From Gammaproteobacteria bacterium (GTDB taxonomy: Bacteria; Pseudomonadota; Gammaproteobacteria; Pseudomonadales; Halieaceae): a stretch of 6,300 nucleotides of DNA. The notes under the pieces were generated by a model. It was not told the origin of the DNA. It made no database searches and worked only from the letters and a program-made list of their open reading frames with translations. Of the stretch, positions 1 through 6,300 are shown piece after piece; positions within the stretch are counted from its first letter, which is position 1; each line of letters opens with the position of its first letter. The translations under genes were made by a program, and so were the position numbers. The stretch lies in the NCBI GenBank assembly GCA_029859085.1, contig JAOUDU010000170.1:1-6300 (forward strand), given 5' to 3'.

Positions 1-28
1 ACCGCCGTGGTCGCCGGAACCGTCGAGG
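1..28. repeat. Imperfect direct repeat, copy 1 (beyond the truncated tRNA-Gly)
   Basis: Positions 1-14 are identical to 107-120. The similarity extends to a shared CGAGG at 24-28 and 128-132 if a two-base length difference is allowed in the middle. Copy 2 lies in the 5' leader of the tRNA, so on the minus strand the truncated tRNA is followed by sequence resembling its own leader. The repeat may continue left of position 1, outside the window. Confidence 0.6.
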
Positions 29-47
29 CTGCGCGCCCCGCCTCAAC
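22..47 (-). other. Hairpin in the sequence replacing the tRNA 3' part
   Basis: On the minus strand GTTGAGGC (47-40) can pair with GCCTCGAC (29-22) as an 8-base stem with one G-T pair and a 10-base GC-rich loop. The stem uses bases of the 3' side of the tRNA anticodon stem, so it would compete with the tRNA fold. No T-run follows, so it is not a standard intrinsic terminator. Its function is unknown, and in GC-rich DNA such a stem could be chance. Confidence 0.4.
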
Positions 48-86
48 CTTGGCAAGGTTGCGCTCTACCAACTGAGCTATTCCCGC
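41..86 (-). pseudogene. tRNA-Gly (anticodon GCC), 5' part only; 3' part missing or replaced
   Basis: Read on the minus strand from 86, this gives a canonical bacterial tRNA-Gly. The 5' acceptor strand GCGGGAA is at 86-80, linker TA at 79-78, and a D-arm with GCTC/GAGC stem at 77-63. The anticodon stem CAACC/GGTTG is at 60-56 and 48-44, and its loop TTGCCAA at 55-49 has anticodon GCC at 53-51. The variable loop begins AGG at 43-41. From 40 down to 1 there is no T-arm with a TTC-purine-A loop and no TTCCCGC to pair with the acceptor strand, so no complete tRNA can be folded in this window. The position just downstream of pgsA matches glyW in E. coli, which supports the identity. It could be a truncated copy in a tandem array or an assembly artefact at the window edge. 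The tRNA-Gly identity of the 5' part is secure; whether the gene is truly broken is not. Confidence 0.8.
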
Positions 87-104
87 ATACATCTTTGCGT
101 GTAT
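87..104 (-). other. Small hairpin directly before the tRNA 5' end
   Basis: ATACA at 104-100 and TGTAT at 91-87 form a perfect 5-base stem around an 8-base loop, ending exactly one base before the mature 5' end of the tRNA-Gly at 86. It lies in the precursor leader that RNase P would remove. A processing role is only an inference. Confidence 0.35.
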
Positions 105-106
105 CC

Positions 107-132
107 ACCGCCGTGGTCGCGAGATCGCGAGG
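107..132. repeat. Imperfect direct repeat, copy 2 (tRNA-Gly leader)
   Basis: This is the partner of the repeat at 1-28, with 14 identical bases at 107-120 followed by weaker similarity. The copy also contains two TCGCGA palindromes, at 117-122 and 125-130, separated by two bases. It sits between the predicted tRNA promoter and the mature 5' end of the tRNA. The offset between copies is 106 bases, about the length of one tRNA plus a short spacer. Confidence 0.6.
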
Positions 133-151
133 GTATAAACTGACGGCGCCT

Positions 152-179
152 ATTGTATTCGCCAGTCCGCGAGAGTCAA
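152..179 (-). promoter_or_regulatory. Predicted sigma-70 promoter for tRNA-Gly
   Basis: On the minus strand, TTGACT at 179-174 (5 of 6 consensus bases) is followed after 16 bases by TACAAT at 157-152 (5 of 6). The next bases, from 151, are AGGCGCC, a GC-rich discriminator of the kind seen at stable RNA promoters under stringent control. Transcription would start near 145 and give a leader of roughly 60 bases before the tRNA. The sequence just upstream of the -35 box (about 180-199) is richer in A and T than its surroundings and could act as an UP element. The promoter lies wholly between the pgsA stop and the tRNA, so the tRNA can be expressed independently of the operon. Confidence 0.7.
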
Positions 180-213
180 GAACAATACCAGATAATTCTC
201 GCAACTGGCTGAA

Positions 214-786
214 TTACAAAGAATTGTCCCTGTCCTTGATGACCACCCAGGCGGCTTTGAGGTAGATAAACATGGACCACAGCGTCAGCACCGCGGCGGT
301 GTACAGGACCAGGTAACACAGGGCCAGCAACCAGCTCTCGTCCCGGGCCGGGTCGATGGCCAGCAGGCCGGTGATGGCCAGCATCTGGGCGGCGGTTTTC
401 ACCTTGCCGATATAAGACACCGCCACCGACGTGCGCTCCCCCAGTTCCGCCATCCATTCGCGCAGCGCGGAAATCACTATCTCGCGGCCGATGATGACAC
501 AGGCCGCCAGGGTGAACAGCAGGGTGTCGTGGCGCTCCACCAGCAGTACCAGGGTGATGGCGACCATCAGCTTGTCAGCCACCGGGTCCAGGAATGCGCC
601 AAAGGCCGTCATCTGGCCCAGGCGCCGGGCGAGGTAACCGTCGATCCAGTCGGTAACCGCAGCGAGCGCAAAGATGATCGCCGCCACCATCAGGTGATTT
701 TTAAAGGGCAGGTAAAAGACCACCACCAGCACTGGAATCAGTAATATGCGCAGCATGGTCAGCGCGTTGGGTATATTGATGGGCAA
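214..786 (-). CDS. pgsA: CDP-diacylglycerol--glycerol-3-phosphate 3-phosphatidyltransferase
   Basis: PgsA is an inner-membrane enzyme that joins CDP-diacylglycerol and glycerol 3-phosphate to phosphatidylglycerol phosphate, the committed step to phosphatidylglycerol and cardiolipin. The 190-residue product is close to the E. coli length (about 182) and is mostly hydrophobic segments. The CDP-alcohol phosphotransferase motif DG-x2-AR-x8-G-x3-D-x3-D is complete, with D46, D49, G50, A53, R54, G63, D67 and D71 (D71 the likely catalytic base). REIVISALREWMAELG at 101-116 is also typical. The start is TTG at 786: the following residues PINIPN line up with the E. coli start, and a purine-rich ribosome site lies just upstream. 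The next in-frame methionine is residue 11, inside the conserved region. The gene begins 20 bases after uvrC, and the pair is linked to tRNA-Gly as in enterobacteria. Identification is very secure; the start is fairly secure. Confidence 0.97.
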   Translation of the reverse strand: MPINIPNALTMLRILLIPVLVVVFYLPFKNHLMVAAIIFALAAVTDWIDGYLARRLGQMTAFGAFLDPVADKLMVAITLVLLVERHDTLLFTLAACVIIGREIVISALREWMAELGERTSVAVSYIGKVKTAAQMLAITGLLAIDPARDESWLLALCYLVLYTAAVLTLWSMFIYLKAAWVVIKDRDNSL

Positions 787-790
787 GGCG

Positions 791-803
791 CCTCGCTCCC
801 CTC
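791..803 (-). promoter_or_regulatory. Ribosome binding site supporting the TTG start of pgsA
   Basis: The minus strand reads GAGGGGAGCGAGG from 803 to 791. GGGGAG ends nine bases and GAGG four bases before the TTG at 786. This purine-rich run fits in the 20-base gap after the uvrC stop and supports TTG as the start, since no ATG or GTG lies nearby in frame. Confidence 0.55.
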
Positions 804-806
804 GGG

Positions 807-2633
807 CTAGTCACCGATATTATGCAGGTGATCGTAGATTTGTTGGGCCATTGTGGCACTAATTCCGGAAACTTTCTTCAACTCGTCGATGTTGGCGTTC
901 TCCACCGCCTGGGCACTGCCAAAATGGCGCAGCAGCTCCCGCCGCCGTTTTGCCCCGACCCCGGCGATGTCCTCCAGCCCGGAGCGCTGGCGGGCCTTGT
1001 CACGCCGGGCACGGTGCCCGGTAATGGCAAAGCGGTGGGCCTCGTCGCGTATCTGCTGGATCAGGTGCAGGGCGGGATGATCCACGCCCAGTTGGCGCTC
1101 GCGCCCGGTTGCGCCGTTGAGCAGGGTTTCAAACCCCGCCTTGCGGGTGACGCCCTTGGCCACCCCGATCACTTCAACACCGGTCACCTGCAAGTCCGCC
1201 AGGACCGCCATCGCCTGGCTCACCTGGCCCTTGCCGCCGTCGATGAACAGGATATCCGGCAGCGGCGCCTCGCCGGACTTGAGCCGCTTGTAGCGCCGCT
1301 CCAGGGCCTGCTGCATCGCGGCGTAATCATCGCCGCCGGTAATGCCCTCGATGTTGAACCGGCGGTAATCGGATTTGCGCGGGCCGCCCTGGTCGAATAC
1401 GACGCAGGAGGCCACCGTCGCCTCCCCCGAGCTGTGGCTTATGTCGAAGCATTCCATCCGCTCGGGCAACTCCGGCAGGCCGAGTAACTCCTGCAGGGCC
1501 TGCAGGCGCTCGATGACGGACTGGCGCCCGGTGAGGTGGGACGCCAGGTTGGTCTGGGCGGTCTGCAGGGCCAGTTGCAGCCAGCGGGCGCGGGCGTCGC
1601 GGACCTTGCTGCGCACCCTGACCTGGCGCCCCGCAGCGGCCGACAGGGCCTGGTTGAGGGTGGCGGTATCCTCGGGCGGTTCATTGACCAGCAGCTCCGG
1701 TGGTATCGGGCGCACGCCTCCCAGGTAGTACTGGGGAATGAAGGCACCGAGTACCTGGGCCGGGGTCTCCTGCAGGCGCAGGGGCGGGTAGTAGGTCTTG
1801 CTGCCCAGCACCCGGGCGCCGCGCACGAACAACACCTGGACGCAGGCCCGGCCTGCCGCCACCGCCGCGGCCACGATGTCCAGGTCGCCCTTCACACCCT
1901 CGATCCCCTGGCTGGCCTGTACCTGCTGCAGCTGGCTCAACTGGTCCCGGTAGACGGCGGCTCTTTCATAGGCCAACTCAGCCGCAGCCCGCTCCATGTC
2001 GTCGGCCAGGCGCATCATCAACTCCTGGGATTTACCCCGCAGGAACAGCGCGGTGTTCTCCACCTGTTGCGCGTATTCCTGCTGCGTTACCAGTTCCACG
2101 CAGGGCGCGGTACAGCGGCCGATCTGGTACTGCAGGCAGGGGCGCGAGCGATTGCTGAAATAGCTGTCCTCGCACTGGCGCACCTTGAATACCTTCTGCA
2201 GGAAATGCAGCGACTCGCGCACCGCGCCGGCGCTGGGATAGGGACCGAAGTACTGCCCCTTGCGCCGCTTCGCACCCCGGTGCAGGCTGAGGCGCGGATA
2301 CTCGTCCTCGCTGGACAGGAAAATATATGGATAGGATTTGTCGTCCCGCAACAGGATATTGTAAGGGGGCTGCTGGGTCTTGATCAGGTTGTGCTCCAGC
2401 AGCAGCGCATCCACCTCGGTGGTGGTGACCGTCACCTGGATGTCGTGGATACGCGCCACCAGTGCCATGGTTTTCTCGGTGAGCCCACTGGCCCGGAAAT
2501 AACTGCCCACCCGGTTCTTCAGGTTGCGGGCCTTGCCCACGTACAGCAGCTTGTTGCCGGCGTCGTACATCTGGTAAACGCCCGGGCGGGTGGTCAGGTT
2601 CTCGAGGAAGGCCTTGTGGTCGAACTCGCTCAC
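807..2633 (-). CDS. uvrC: Excinuclease ABC subunit C
   Basis: UvrC makes both incisions around a DNA lesion after UvrA and UvrB have located it. The 608-residue length is normal for the family. Domains in order: an N-terminal GIY-YIG nuclease for the 3' cut (about 16-95; GVY 18-20, YVG 31-33, K34, R41, E80, N92); a cysteine cluster C154, C166, C174, C178, the spacing known to bind iron-sulfur in E. coli; a UVR motif that contacts UvrB (about 205-240); an RNase H-like nuclease for the 5' cut (D397 in ECFDISH, D436 in GDDYAAM, D465 in IDGGKGQ, DEAHRFA at 530-536); and a double helix-hairpin-helix DNA-binding end (about 553-604). All key residues are present. The start is GTG at 2633, which overlaps the murB stop by four bases (GTGA) and implies translational coupling. 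The usual upstream gacA/uvrY regulator is not here. The stop is TAG, 20 bases before pgsA. Confidence 0.98.
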   Translation of the reverse strand: MSEFDHKAFLENLTTRPGVYQMYDAGNKLLYVGKARNLKNRVGSYFRASGLTEKTMALVARIHDIQVTVTTTEVDALLLEHNLIKTQQPPYNILLRDDKSYPYIFLSSEDEYPRLSLHRGAKRRKGQYFGPYPSAGAVRESLHFLQKVFKVRQCEDSYFSNRSRPCLQYQIGRCTAPCVELVTQQEYAQQVENTALFLRGKSQELMMRLADDMERAAAELAYERAAVYRDQLSQLQQVQASQGIEGVKGDLDIVAAAVAAGRACVQVLFVRGARVLGSKTYYPPLRLQETPAQVLGAFIPQYYLGGVRPIPPELLVNEPPEDTATLNQALSAAAGRQVRVRSKVRDARARWLQLALQTAQTNLASHLTGRQSVIERLQALQELLGLPELPERMECFDISHSSGEATVASCVVFDQGGPRKSDYRRFNIEGITGGDDYAAMQQALERRYKRLKSGEAPLPDILFIDGGKGQVSQAMAVLADLQVTGVEVIGVAKGVTRKAGFETLLNGATGRERQLGVDHPALHLIQQIRDEAHRFAITGHRARRDKARQRSGLEDIAGVGAKRRRELLRHFGSAQAVENANIDELKKVSGISATMAQQIYDHLHNIGD

Positions 2634-3670
2634 CTGGCCCCGCCGTAAATCCTGGGCTCGATTTCGAGACTGATGCCGAAAGTATCCAGCACCGACCGCG
2701 ATACCTCGGCGGCAAGCGCCAGCAGTGCCGAGCCCCTGTTATTGCCGTAATTGACGATGACCAGCGCATGCTCGGGATGAACCCCAAGGCCGTCCCTGCG
2801 ATGGCCTTTCCAGCCGCAGTAGTCGATGAGCCAGGCAGCGGGCAATTTCACCGCACCGTCCGCCTGGGGATATTGCGGCAGCCCGGGGAACTGCCGCGAC
2901 AGTTCCCGGGCCCGGGCCGCAGGCAGCACCGGGTTCTTGAAAAAACTGCCGGCGTTGGGCACCCGCGCGGGATCCGGCAGCTTGCTGCGGCGGATATCGA
3001 CCACCGCGTCAAAAACCGCCTGGTGCGTCGGCTGGTCGACCCCGCGCTGCCGCAGGGCGCTGGCCAGCGCCGGGTAATCTGCCTGTACCGGGGACCGGCG
3101 CGACAGCTGCAGCTCTACCGAGGTAATCACCAGCTGGTCCTGCAGCTCGCCCTTGAAGATGCTGTCGCGATAACCGAAGCGGCAGGCGGACCCCGCGAGG
3201 GATTGTGCCTCGCGCCTGTCCACGGTCACGCCGTGGACCCGCCGCACGAAGGGCGCGAGCTCGACGCCGTATGCGCCGATATTCTGGATCGGCGCGGCGC
3301 CCACGGTGCCGGGTATCAGGGCGAGATTCTCCAGCCCATACAGCCCGTGTCGCAGGGACCACTGCACCAGGTGGTGCCAGTTCTCACCCGCGGCCACCCG
3401 CATCGCCACCTGGTCATCGCGCTCCTCCAGCAGCTCGATACCGCGGGTATCAACCCGCAGCACCAGGGCATCCAGGTCGCCGGCGAATACCACATTGCTG
3501 CCCTCCCCCAGCGGCACTACCGCGAGGCCCCGGTCGGCAGCCCACGCCAGCGCCTCCACCAGGGCGGCATCGCTGCCCACCCGCACCAGGGCTTTCGCCC
3601 GCGCGTCCAGTGCCAGGGTGTTATAGGGCCGCAGCGGTTCCGCGTGCAGGACATGCATCGCCGGTGTCAC
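2630..3670 (-). CDS. murB: UDP-N-acetylenolpyruvoylglucosamine reductase (type I)
   Basis: MurB is the cytoplasmic FAD enzyme that reduces UDP-GlcNAc-enolpyruvate with NADPH to UDP-MurNAc, the second step of peptidoglycan precursor synthesis. The product is 346 residues, like E. coli MurB (342). FAD-binding segments are [11 protein letters not shown] at 51-61 and [17 protein letters not shown] at 119-135. Catalytic positions are present: R168 in YRDSIFK, S242 in NAGSFFKNP and E338 in LEIEPRI. The YRDSIFK segment and overall length place it in type I. The start is either GTG at 3670, overlapping the kdsB stop by four bases (GTGA), or ATG at 3658, which gives an N-terminus closer in length to E. 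coli. Neither has a clear ribosome site, so coupling to kdsB translation is likely. In Pseudomonas the gene also follows kdsB, but with a phosphatase gene between. Identity is very secure; the start is open. Confidence 0.97.
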   Translation of the reverse strand: MTPAMHVLHAEPLRPYNTLALDARAKALVRVGSDAALVEALAWAADRGLAVVPLGEGSNVVFAGDLDALVLRVDTRGIELLEERDDQVAMRVAAGENWHHLVQWSLRHGLYGLENLALIPGTVGAAPIQNIGAYGVELAPFVRRVHGVTVDRREAQSLAGSACRFGYRDSIFKGELQDQLVITSVELQLSRRSPVQADYPALASALRQRGVDQPTHQAVFDAVVDIRRSKLPDPARVPNAGSFFKNPVLPAARARELSRQFPGLPQYPQADGAVKLPAAWLIDYCGWKGHRRDGLGVHPEHALVIVNYGNNRGSALLALAAEVSRSVLDTFGISLEIEPRIYGGAR

Positions 3671-4431
3671 CCGGCCGCGGCAAAGCGGGCGCGAACCGCA
3701 TCGAGGTCCGCCTGGGTATCCACGCCCCCGGGCACCCGTTCACCGGCGGCGGCCACGTGAATGCGTGCGCCATGGTAGAGCGCCCGCAACTGTTCAAGCT
3801 GCTCCAGCTGCTCCGGCGGCGCCGGTTGCCAGGTCACATATTCATGCAGGAACGCGGTGCGGTAGGCGTAAATACCGATATGGCGGTACCAGTCGCCCTG
3901 CGTCGGCATGGTGTTTTGCCCCGCCTTGAATTGCTCCCGCGGCCAGGGGATCGTGGCGCGACTGAAATACAGGGCCATGCCGCTGTTATCGAAAACCACC
4001 TTGACCGCATTGGGGTCCACCAGCTCAGCGATATCCGTGATGCCTTCACACAGGGTCGCGATACCGGCCTGGGTATGCGTCGCGAGATTGTGGGCCACCT
4101 GGTCGATGACCGTCGGTGGAATCATCGGCTCATCGCCCTGGACGTTGACCACTATCTGCTCATCGGCCCAGCCGAAATACGCGGCCACTTCATGCAGCCT
4201 GTCGGTACCCGAGGGATGGTGCGGCGAGGTCATGCAGGCCCGGGCCCCGAACCCTTGGGCCACTTCCAGGATGCGCTCGTCATCCGTGGCGATGACCACC
4301 TCCCGCGCCGAGCTCAGCCGCGCCTGCTCCCACACCCGCTGCACCATGGGTTTGCCGGCTATGTCCAGCAGCGGCTTGCCCGGAAGGCGGGTGGAACCGT
4401 AGCGGGCGGGGATGACGACGGTATAGGACAT
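3667..4431 (-). CDS. kdsB: 3-deoxy-manno-octulosonate cytidylyltransferase (CMP-Kdo synthetase)
   Basis: KdsB activates Kdo with CTP to CMP-Kdo, the donor used in the cytoplasm to add Kdo to lipid IVA. The product is 254 residues, close to E. coli KdsB (248). The N-terminal nucleotide-binding signature [16 protein letters not shown] is at 6-21 with R10, R15 and K19. [11 protein letters not shown] (95-105) carries Q98 and the metal-binding D100. NAVKVV (141-146) and [11 protein letters not shown] (153-163) are typical, and GVDT (236-239) supplies the second metal-binding acid, D238. The ATG at 4431 has a good GGAG ribosome site five bases upstream, so it can start translation alone even though lpxK ends only 18 bases before it. 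The 3' end overlaps murB by four bases. Enterobacteria and pseudomonads usually have a Trm112-like small gene between lpxK and kdsB; the gap here is too short for one. Confidence 0.98.
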   Translation of the reverse strand: MSYTVVIPARYGSTRLPGKPLLDIAGKPMVQRVWEQARLSSAREVVIATDDERILEVAQGFGARACMTSPHHPSGTDRLHEVAAYFGWADEQIVVNVQGDEPMIPPTVIDQVAHNLATHTQAGIATLCEGITDIAELVDPNAVKVVFDNSGMALYFSRATIPWPREQFKAGQNTMPTQGDWYRHIGIYAYRTAFLHEYVTWQPAPPEQLEQLEQLRALYHGARIHVAAAGERVPGGVDTQADLDAVRARFAAAG

Positions 4432-4436
4432 GTAAG

Positions 4437-4440
4437 CTCC
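4437..4440 (-). promoter_or_regulatory. Ribosome binding site of kdsB
   Basis: GGAG on the minus strand at 4440-4437, five bases before the ATG at 4431. It is the clearest Shine-Dalgarno sequence in the cluster, and it fits a gene that is separated from its upstream neighbour by 18 bases rather than overlapping it. Confidence 0.7.
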
Positions 4441-4449
4441 GTAAAATAG

Positions 4450-5430
4450 TCAGGAACGCGCCAGCGCGACCACCGCGCTGGTCACGGCATCCGGCAGAAC
4501 CGCATTGATTTTCAGGTACCAGGCATTGTCGCCGGCCAGGCCGGCGCATTTTACCGCGTCCTTCTCCGTCATGATAATCGGCCGGTCGCCGAGGCCGGCG
4601 AAATCCGCCGCGGTATACCGGTGGTGGTCGGCGAAACAGTGTTGCTCGGGTTCGAAACCGAGGGCCACCAGGGTCTCCATGAATTGCAGCGGCTGGCCGA
4701 TGCCCGCTACCGCAACAACTTCCCTGCCCAGCGCCGCCGGCGCGGCGGGCCGCGCCTCGCCTGTTTCGAGATTCACCAGGCTGTCGATCGCGTAGCGCAC
4801 GCCATTGCGCGGGTCGGCGCTGCCGCGATACAGCACGTGGCCAACTTCGCGCAGGCGCTTCACAGGCTCGCGCAGGGGGCCCGCGGGGAGGCAGAAGCCA
4901 TTGCCGGTGCCGCGCTGTGCATCGAAAACGGCAATTTCCAGGTCCCGCGCCAGGGCGTAATGCTGCAGCCCGTCGTCACTGATAATAATATCCACTGCAC
5001 ATCGCGCCAGCAGGGTGTGCACCGCCTGTGCCCGCCGGGACGCCACTACACAGGGACAGCCCGTGCGCCGCTGGATCAGCAGGGGCTCGTCCCCACACCG
5101 GCCGGCGTCGCTGTGCGCGTGCACCCACAGGGGTGACCCCGGGGCACGCGCGCCATAGCCGCGACTGACCACACCCACCTTGATGCCGCGCTGTTGCAGG
5201 CTCTCGACCAGGGCGATAACCACGGGAGTCTTGCCGGTGCCGCCCACAGTGATATTGCCTACGACCACCACTGGTACCGGTGGGCGGAAGACGGGTAGCA
5301 AGCGACTGTGGTAGAGGCCCCGGCGGGCCGCCGCGAAGGTGCGGAAGACCGCCTCCAGCGGTCGCAACAACCACAGCCAGGCGGCGCCGCGGTACCAGGC
5401 ATTTTCCAGGACGTCGCGGGCCGCGATCAT
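4450..5430 (-). CDS. lpxK: Tetraacyldisaccharide 4'-kinase (lipid A 4'-kinase)
   Basis: LpxK phosphorylates the 4' position of tetraacyldisaccharide 1-phosphate with ATP to give lipid IVA. It is a P-loop enzyme on the inner face of the inner membrane. The product is 326 residues, the usual length. An N-terminal hydrophobic, aromatic and basic stretch (about 11-40) fits the membrane-anchoring helix of the family. The Walker A motif GGTGKT is at 63-68 within [23 protein letters not shown] at 87-93, the catalytic-region signature SDDGLQHY at 151-158, FADHHRY at 266-272 and MTEKDAVK at 287-294 are all typical. The start is ATG at 5430, sharing one base with the msbA stop (TGATG). No Shine-Dalgarno sequence is seen upstream, so reinitiation after msbA is likely. 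The msbA-lpxK order is widely conserved and matches consecutive use of the product. Confidence 0.98.
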   Translation of the reverse strand: MIAARDVLENAWYRGAAWLWLLRPLEAVFRTFAAARRGLYHSRLLPVFRPPVPVVVVGNITVGGTGKTPVVIALVESLQQRGIKVGVVSRGYGARAPGSPLWVHAHSDAGRCGDEPLLIQRRTGCPCVVASRRAQAVHTLLARCAVDIIISDDGLQHYALARDLEIAVFDAQRGTGNGFCLPAGPLREPVKRLREVGHVLYRGSADPRNGVRYAIDSLVNLETGEARPAAPAALGREVVAVAGIGQPLQFMETLVALGFEPEQHCFADHHRYTAADFAGLGDRPIIMTEKDAVKCAGLAGDNAWYLKINAVLPDAVTSAVVALARS

Positions 5431-6300
5431 CAGACGGCAAATTTCTGGTGGTAAAGCTGGGCGTACAGCCCCCCTTCCTGCAACAGGGCCCGGTGGGTAC
5501 CGCAGGCGACCACCCTGCCCGCGTCCATCACCACGATGCTGTCGGCATGCTCCACCGTGGACAGGCGATGGGCGATGACGATCGTGGTGCGGTTGGCCAT
5601 CGCACGGTCCAGTGCCTGCTGGATGCGGTGTTCCGACTCATTGTCCAGCGCCGACGTCGCCTCGTCCAGGATCAGTACCGGCGCGTCCTTGAGCATCGCC
5701 CGGGCAATCGCGATACGCTGGCGCTGGCCGCCGCTGAGGCCGCCGCCGTCGTCACCCAGCACCGCCTGGAAACCGCCGGGGAGAGCCTCGATGAAATGCC
5801 GGGCGTAGGCCGCTTCGGCAGCCGCGAGTACGGCGTCTTCGGATGCATTCGCCAGTGCGCCGTAGGCGATGTTGTTGTACACCGTATCGTGAAACAGGGC
5901 CACGTGCTGGGACACCATCGCCAGCTGCGCCCGCAGGTTGGCCAGCCGGTAATCCCCCAGCGGGACACCGTCGAGCAGGATATCCCCGTGCTGCAGCGGG
6001 TAAAACCGCGCGAGCAACTGCACCAGGGTGGTTTTACCGCTGCCGGAGCGGCCGACCAGCGCGACGGTTTTACCGGCCGGGATTTCCAGGGAGACATCCT
6101 GCAGCACCAGACGGTCATTGCCCGGGTAGGCAAAAGATATACCCCGCACACTGATATTGCCCCTGGCGCGCGTCACCTCGTAGCGGCCGGTATCCACCTC
6201 CTCGTCCAGGTCCAGCTGGCCGAAGATATCCTCCGCCGCGGCCAGGCCCCGCTGGATATCACTCTGAACCTCGCTCAGCTGGCGAATCGGCTTGCCCAGC
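5430..6300 (-). CDS. msbA: Lipid A export ATP-binding/permease protein, C-terminal part
   Basis: MsbA is a homodimeric inner-membrane ABC transporter that flips core-lipid A to the periplasmic face using ATP. Only the last 289 codons lie in the window; the membrane domain and start are beyond 6300. Counting from the first full codon, residues 1-35 (LGKPIRQLSEVQSDIQRGLA and on) are the end of the transmembrane domain and linker. The nucleotide-binding domain follows with an aromatic A-loop in FAYPG (56-60), Walker A GRSGSGKTT (83-91), Q-loop Q131, signature LSGGQRQ (188-194), Walker B VLILDEA (208-214) and switch histidine H244. All ATPase motifs are intact. A GTG codon at 6197 is internal: the frame continues upstream with clear MsbA-like sequence. 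The reading frame ends in TGA at 5432-5430, overlapping lpxK by one base. Next-door lpxK distinguishes it from a generic multidrug ABC exporter. Confidence 0.95.
   Translation of the reverse strand, partial: LGKPIRQLSEVQSDIQRGLAAAEDIFGQLDLDEEVDTGRYEVTRARGNISVRGISFAYPGNDRLVLQDVSLEIPAGKTVALVGRSGSGKTTLVQLLARFYPLQHGDILLDGVPLGDYRLANLRAQLAMVSQHVALFHDTVYNNIAYGALANASEDAVLAAAEAAYARHFIEALPGGFQAVLGDDGGGLSGGQRQRIAIARAMLKDAPVLILDEATSALDNESEHRIQQALDRAMANRTTIVIAHRLSTVEHADSIVVMDAGRVVACGTHRALLQEGGLYAQLYHQKFAV

Noticed and set aside
41..86. Group I intron or integrase attachment site in the tRNA
   Set aside because: Bacterial tRNA introns interrupt the anticodon loop, which is intact here. Tyrosine-integrase insertion normally rebuilds the tRNA 3' part, which is missing, and no integrase gene is visible. 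It could be reopened if the left flank shows one.
181..213. Possible terminator after pgsA (CCAG/CTGG stem followed by T-rich bases)
   Set aside because: The stem is only four bases with a long loop and the T-rich part is interrupted; the T-rich bases are better explained as the region upstream of the tRNA promoter.
2032..2787. Minus-strand frame overlapping the start of uvrC and end of murB
   Set aside because: It is an out-of-frame shadow; both real genes are complete and in frame with all catalytic residues, so there is no frameshift to explain.
3786..3813. Nine-base tandem repeat in kdsB coding for EQL three times
   Set aside because: It aligns without insertion to the same helix in E. 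coli KdsB (PLEHIEMLEQL), so it is substitution in an ancestral segment rather than repeat expansion.
1536..4449. Long open frames on the plus strand opposite uvrC, murB and kdsB (1536-2648, 2768-3760, 3205-4449)
   Set aside because: They lie wholly opposite well-conserved genes, overlap one another, have compositionally biased products without recognisable motifs, and are expected in GC-rich DNA with few stop codons.
5430..6197. A free-standing ABC ATPase starting at GTG 6197
   Set aside because: The frame continues upstream to 6300 with MsbA-type linker sequence, so this is the C-terminal part of msbA.

Overview
The window is a compact GC-rich stretch (low to mid 60s percent GC by eye) of an ordinary Gram-negative chromosome. 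Every protein gene is on the minus strand. MsbA, LpxK and KdsB indicate an outer membrane with lipopolysaccharide. The type I MurB, the UvrC with a four-cysteine cluster and the pgsA to tRNA-Gly linkage all resemble gammaproteobacteria such as Escherichia and Pseudomonas. A marine gammaproteobacterium is possible, but the genus cannot be read from this sequence.

In transcription order, from high to low coordinates, the layout is: msbA 3' part (6300-5430, start outside the window), lpxK (5430-4450), kdsB (4431-3667), murB (3670-2630), uvrC (2633-807), pgsA (786-214), then a promoter and leader (about 199-87), and the 5' part of a tRNA-Gly(GCC) gene (86-41). Positions 1-40 do not contain the expected 3' part of that tRNA. 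The five protein gene junctions are a 1-base overlap, an 18-base gap, a 4-base overlap, a 4-base overlap and a 20-base gap. This looks like one operon with translational coupling, and its promoter lies beyond position 6300.

The first four genes build the cell envelope. LpxK adds the 4'-phosphate that completes lipid IVA, KdsB activates Kdo for attachment to it, MsbA flips the core-lipid A across the inner membrane, and MurB makes UDP-MurNAc for peptidoglycan. UvrC (nucleotide excision repair) and PgsA (phosphatidylglycerol synthesis) form a second group that is conserved next to tRNA-Gly in enterobacteria. Here the two groups are joined at a 4-base murB/uvrC overlap. The genes often found between lpxK, kdsB and murB in relatives (a Trm112-like small protein, a low-molecular-weight phosphatase) are absent, as is the gacA/uvrY regulator usually upstream of uvrC.

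I found no new defence system, mobile element or CRISPR array. The one real anomaly is at the left edge. The tRNA-Gly gene matches the canonical sequence through the anticodon arm and then breaks off in the variable loop. The sequence after the break resembles the tRNA's own 5' leader (14 identical bases within an imperfect repeat of about 28). This suggests a tandem tRNA unit with a truncated first copy, or an assembly error at the edge of a repeat.
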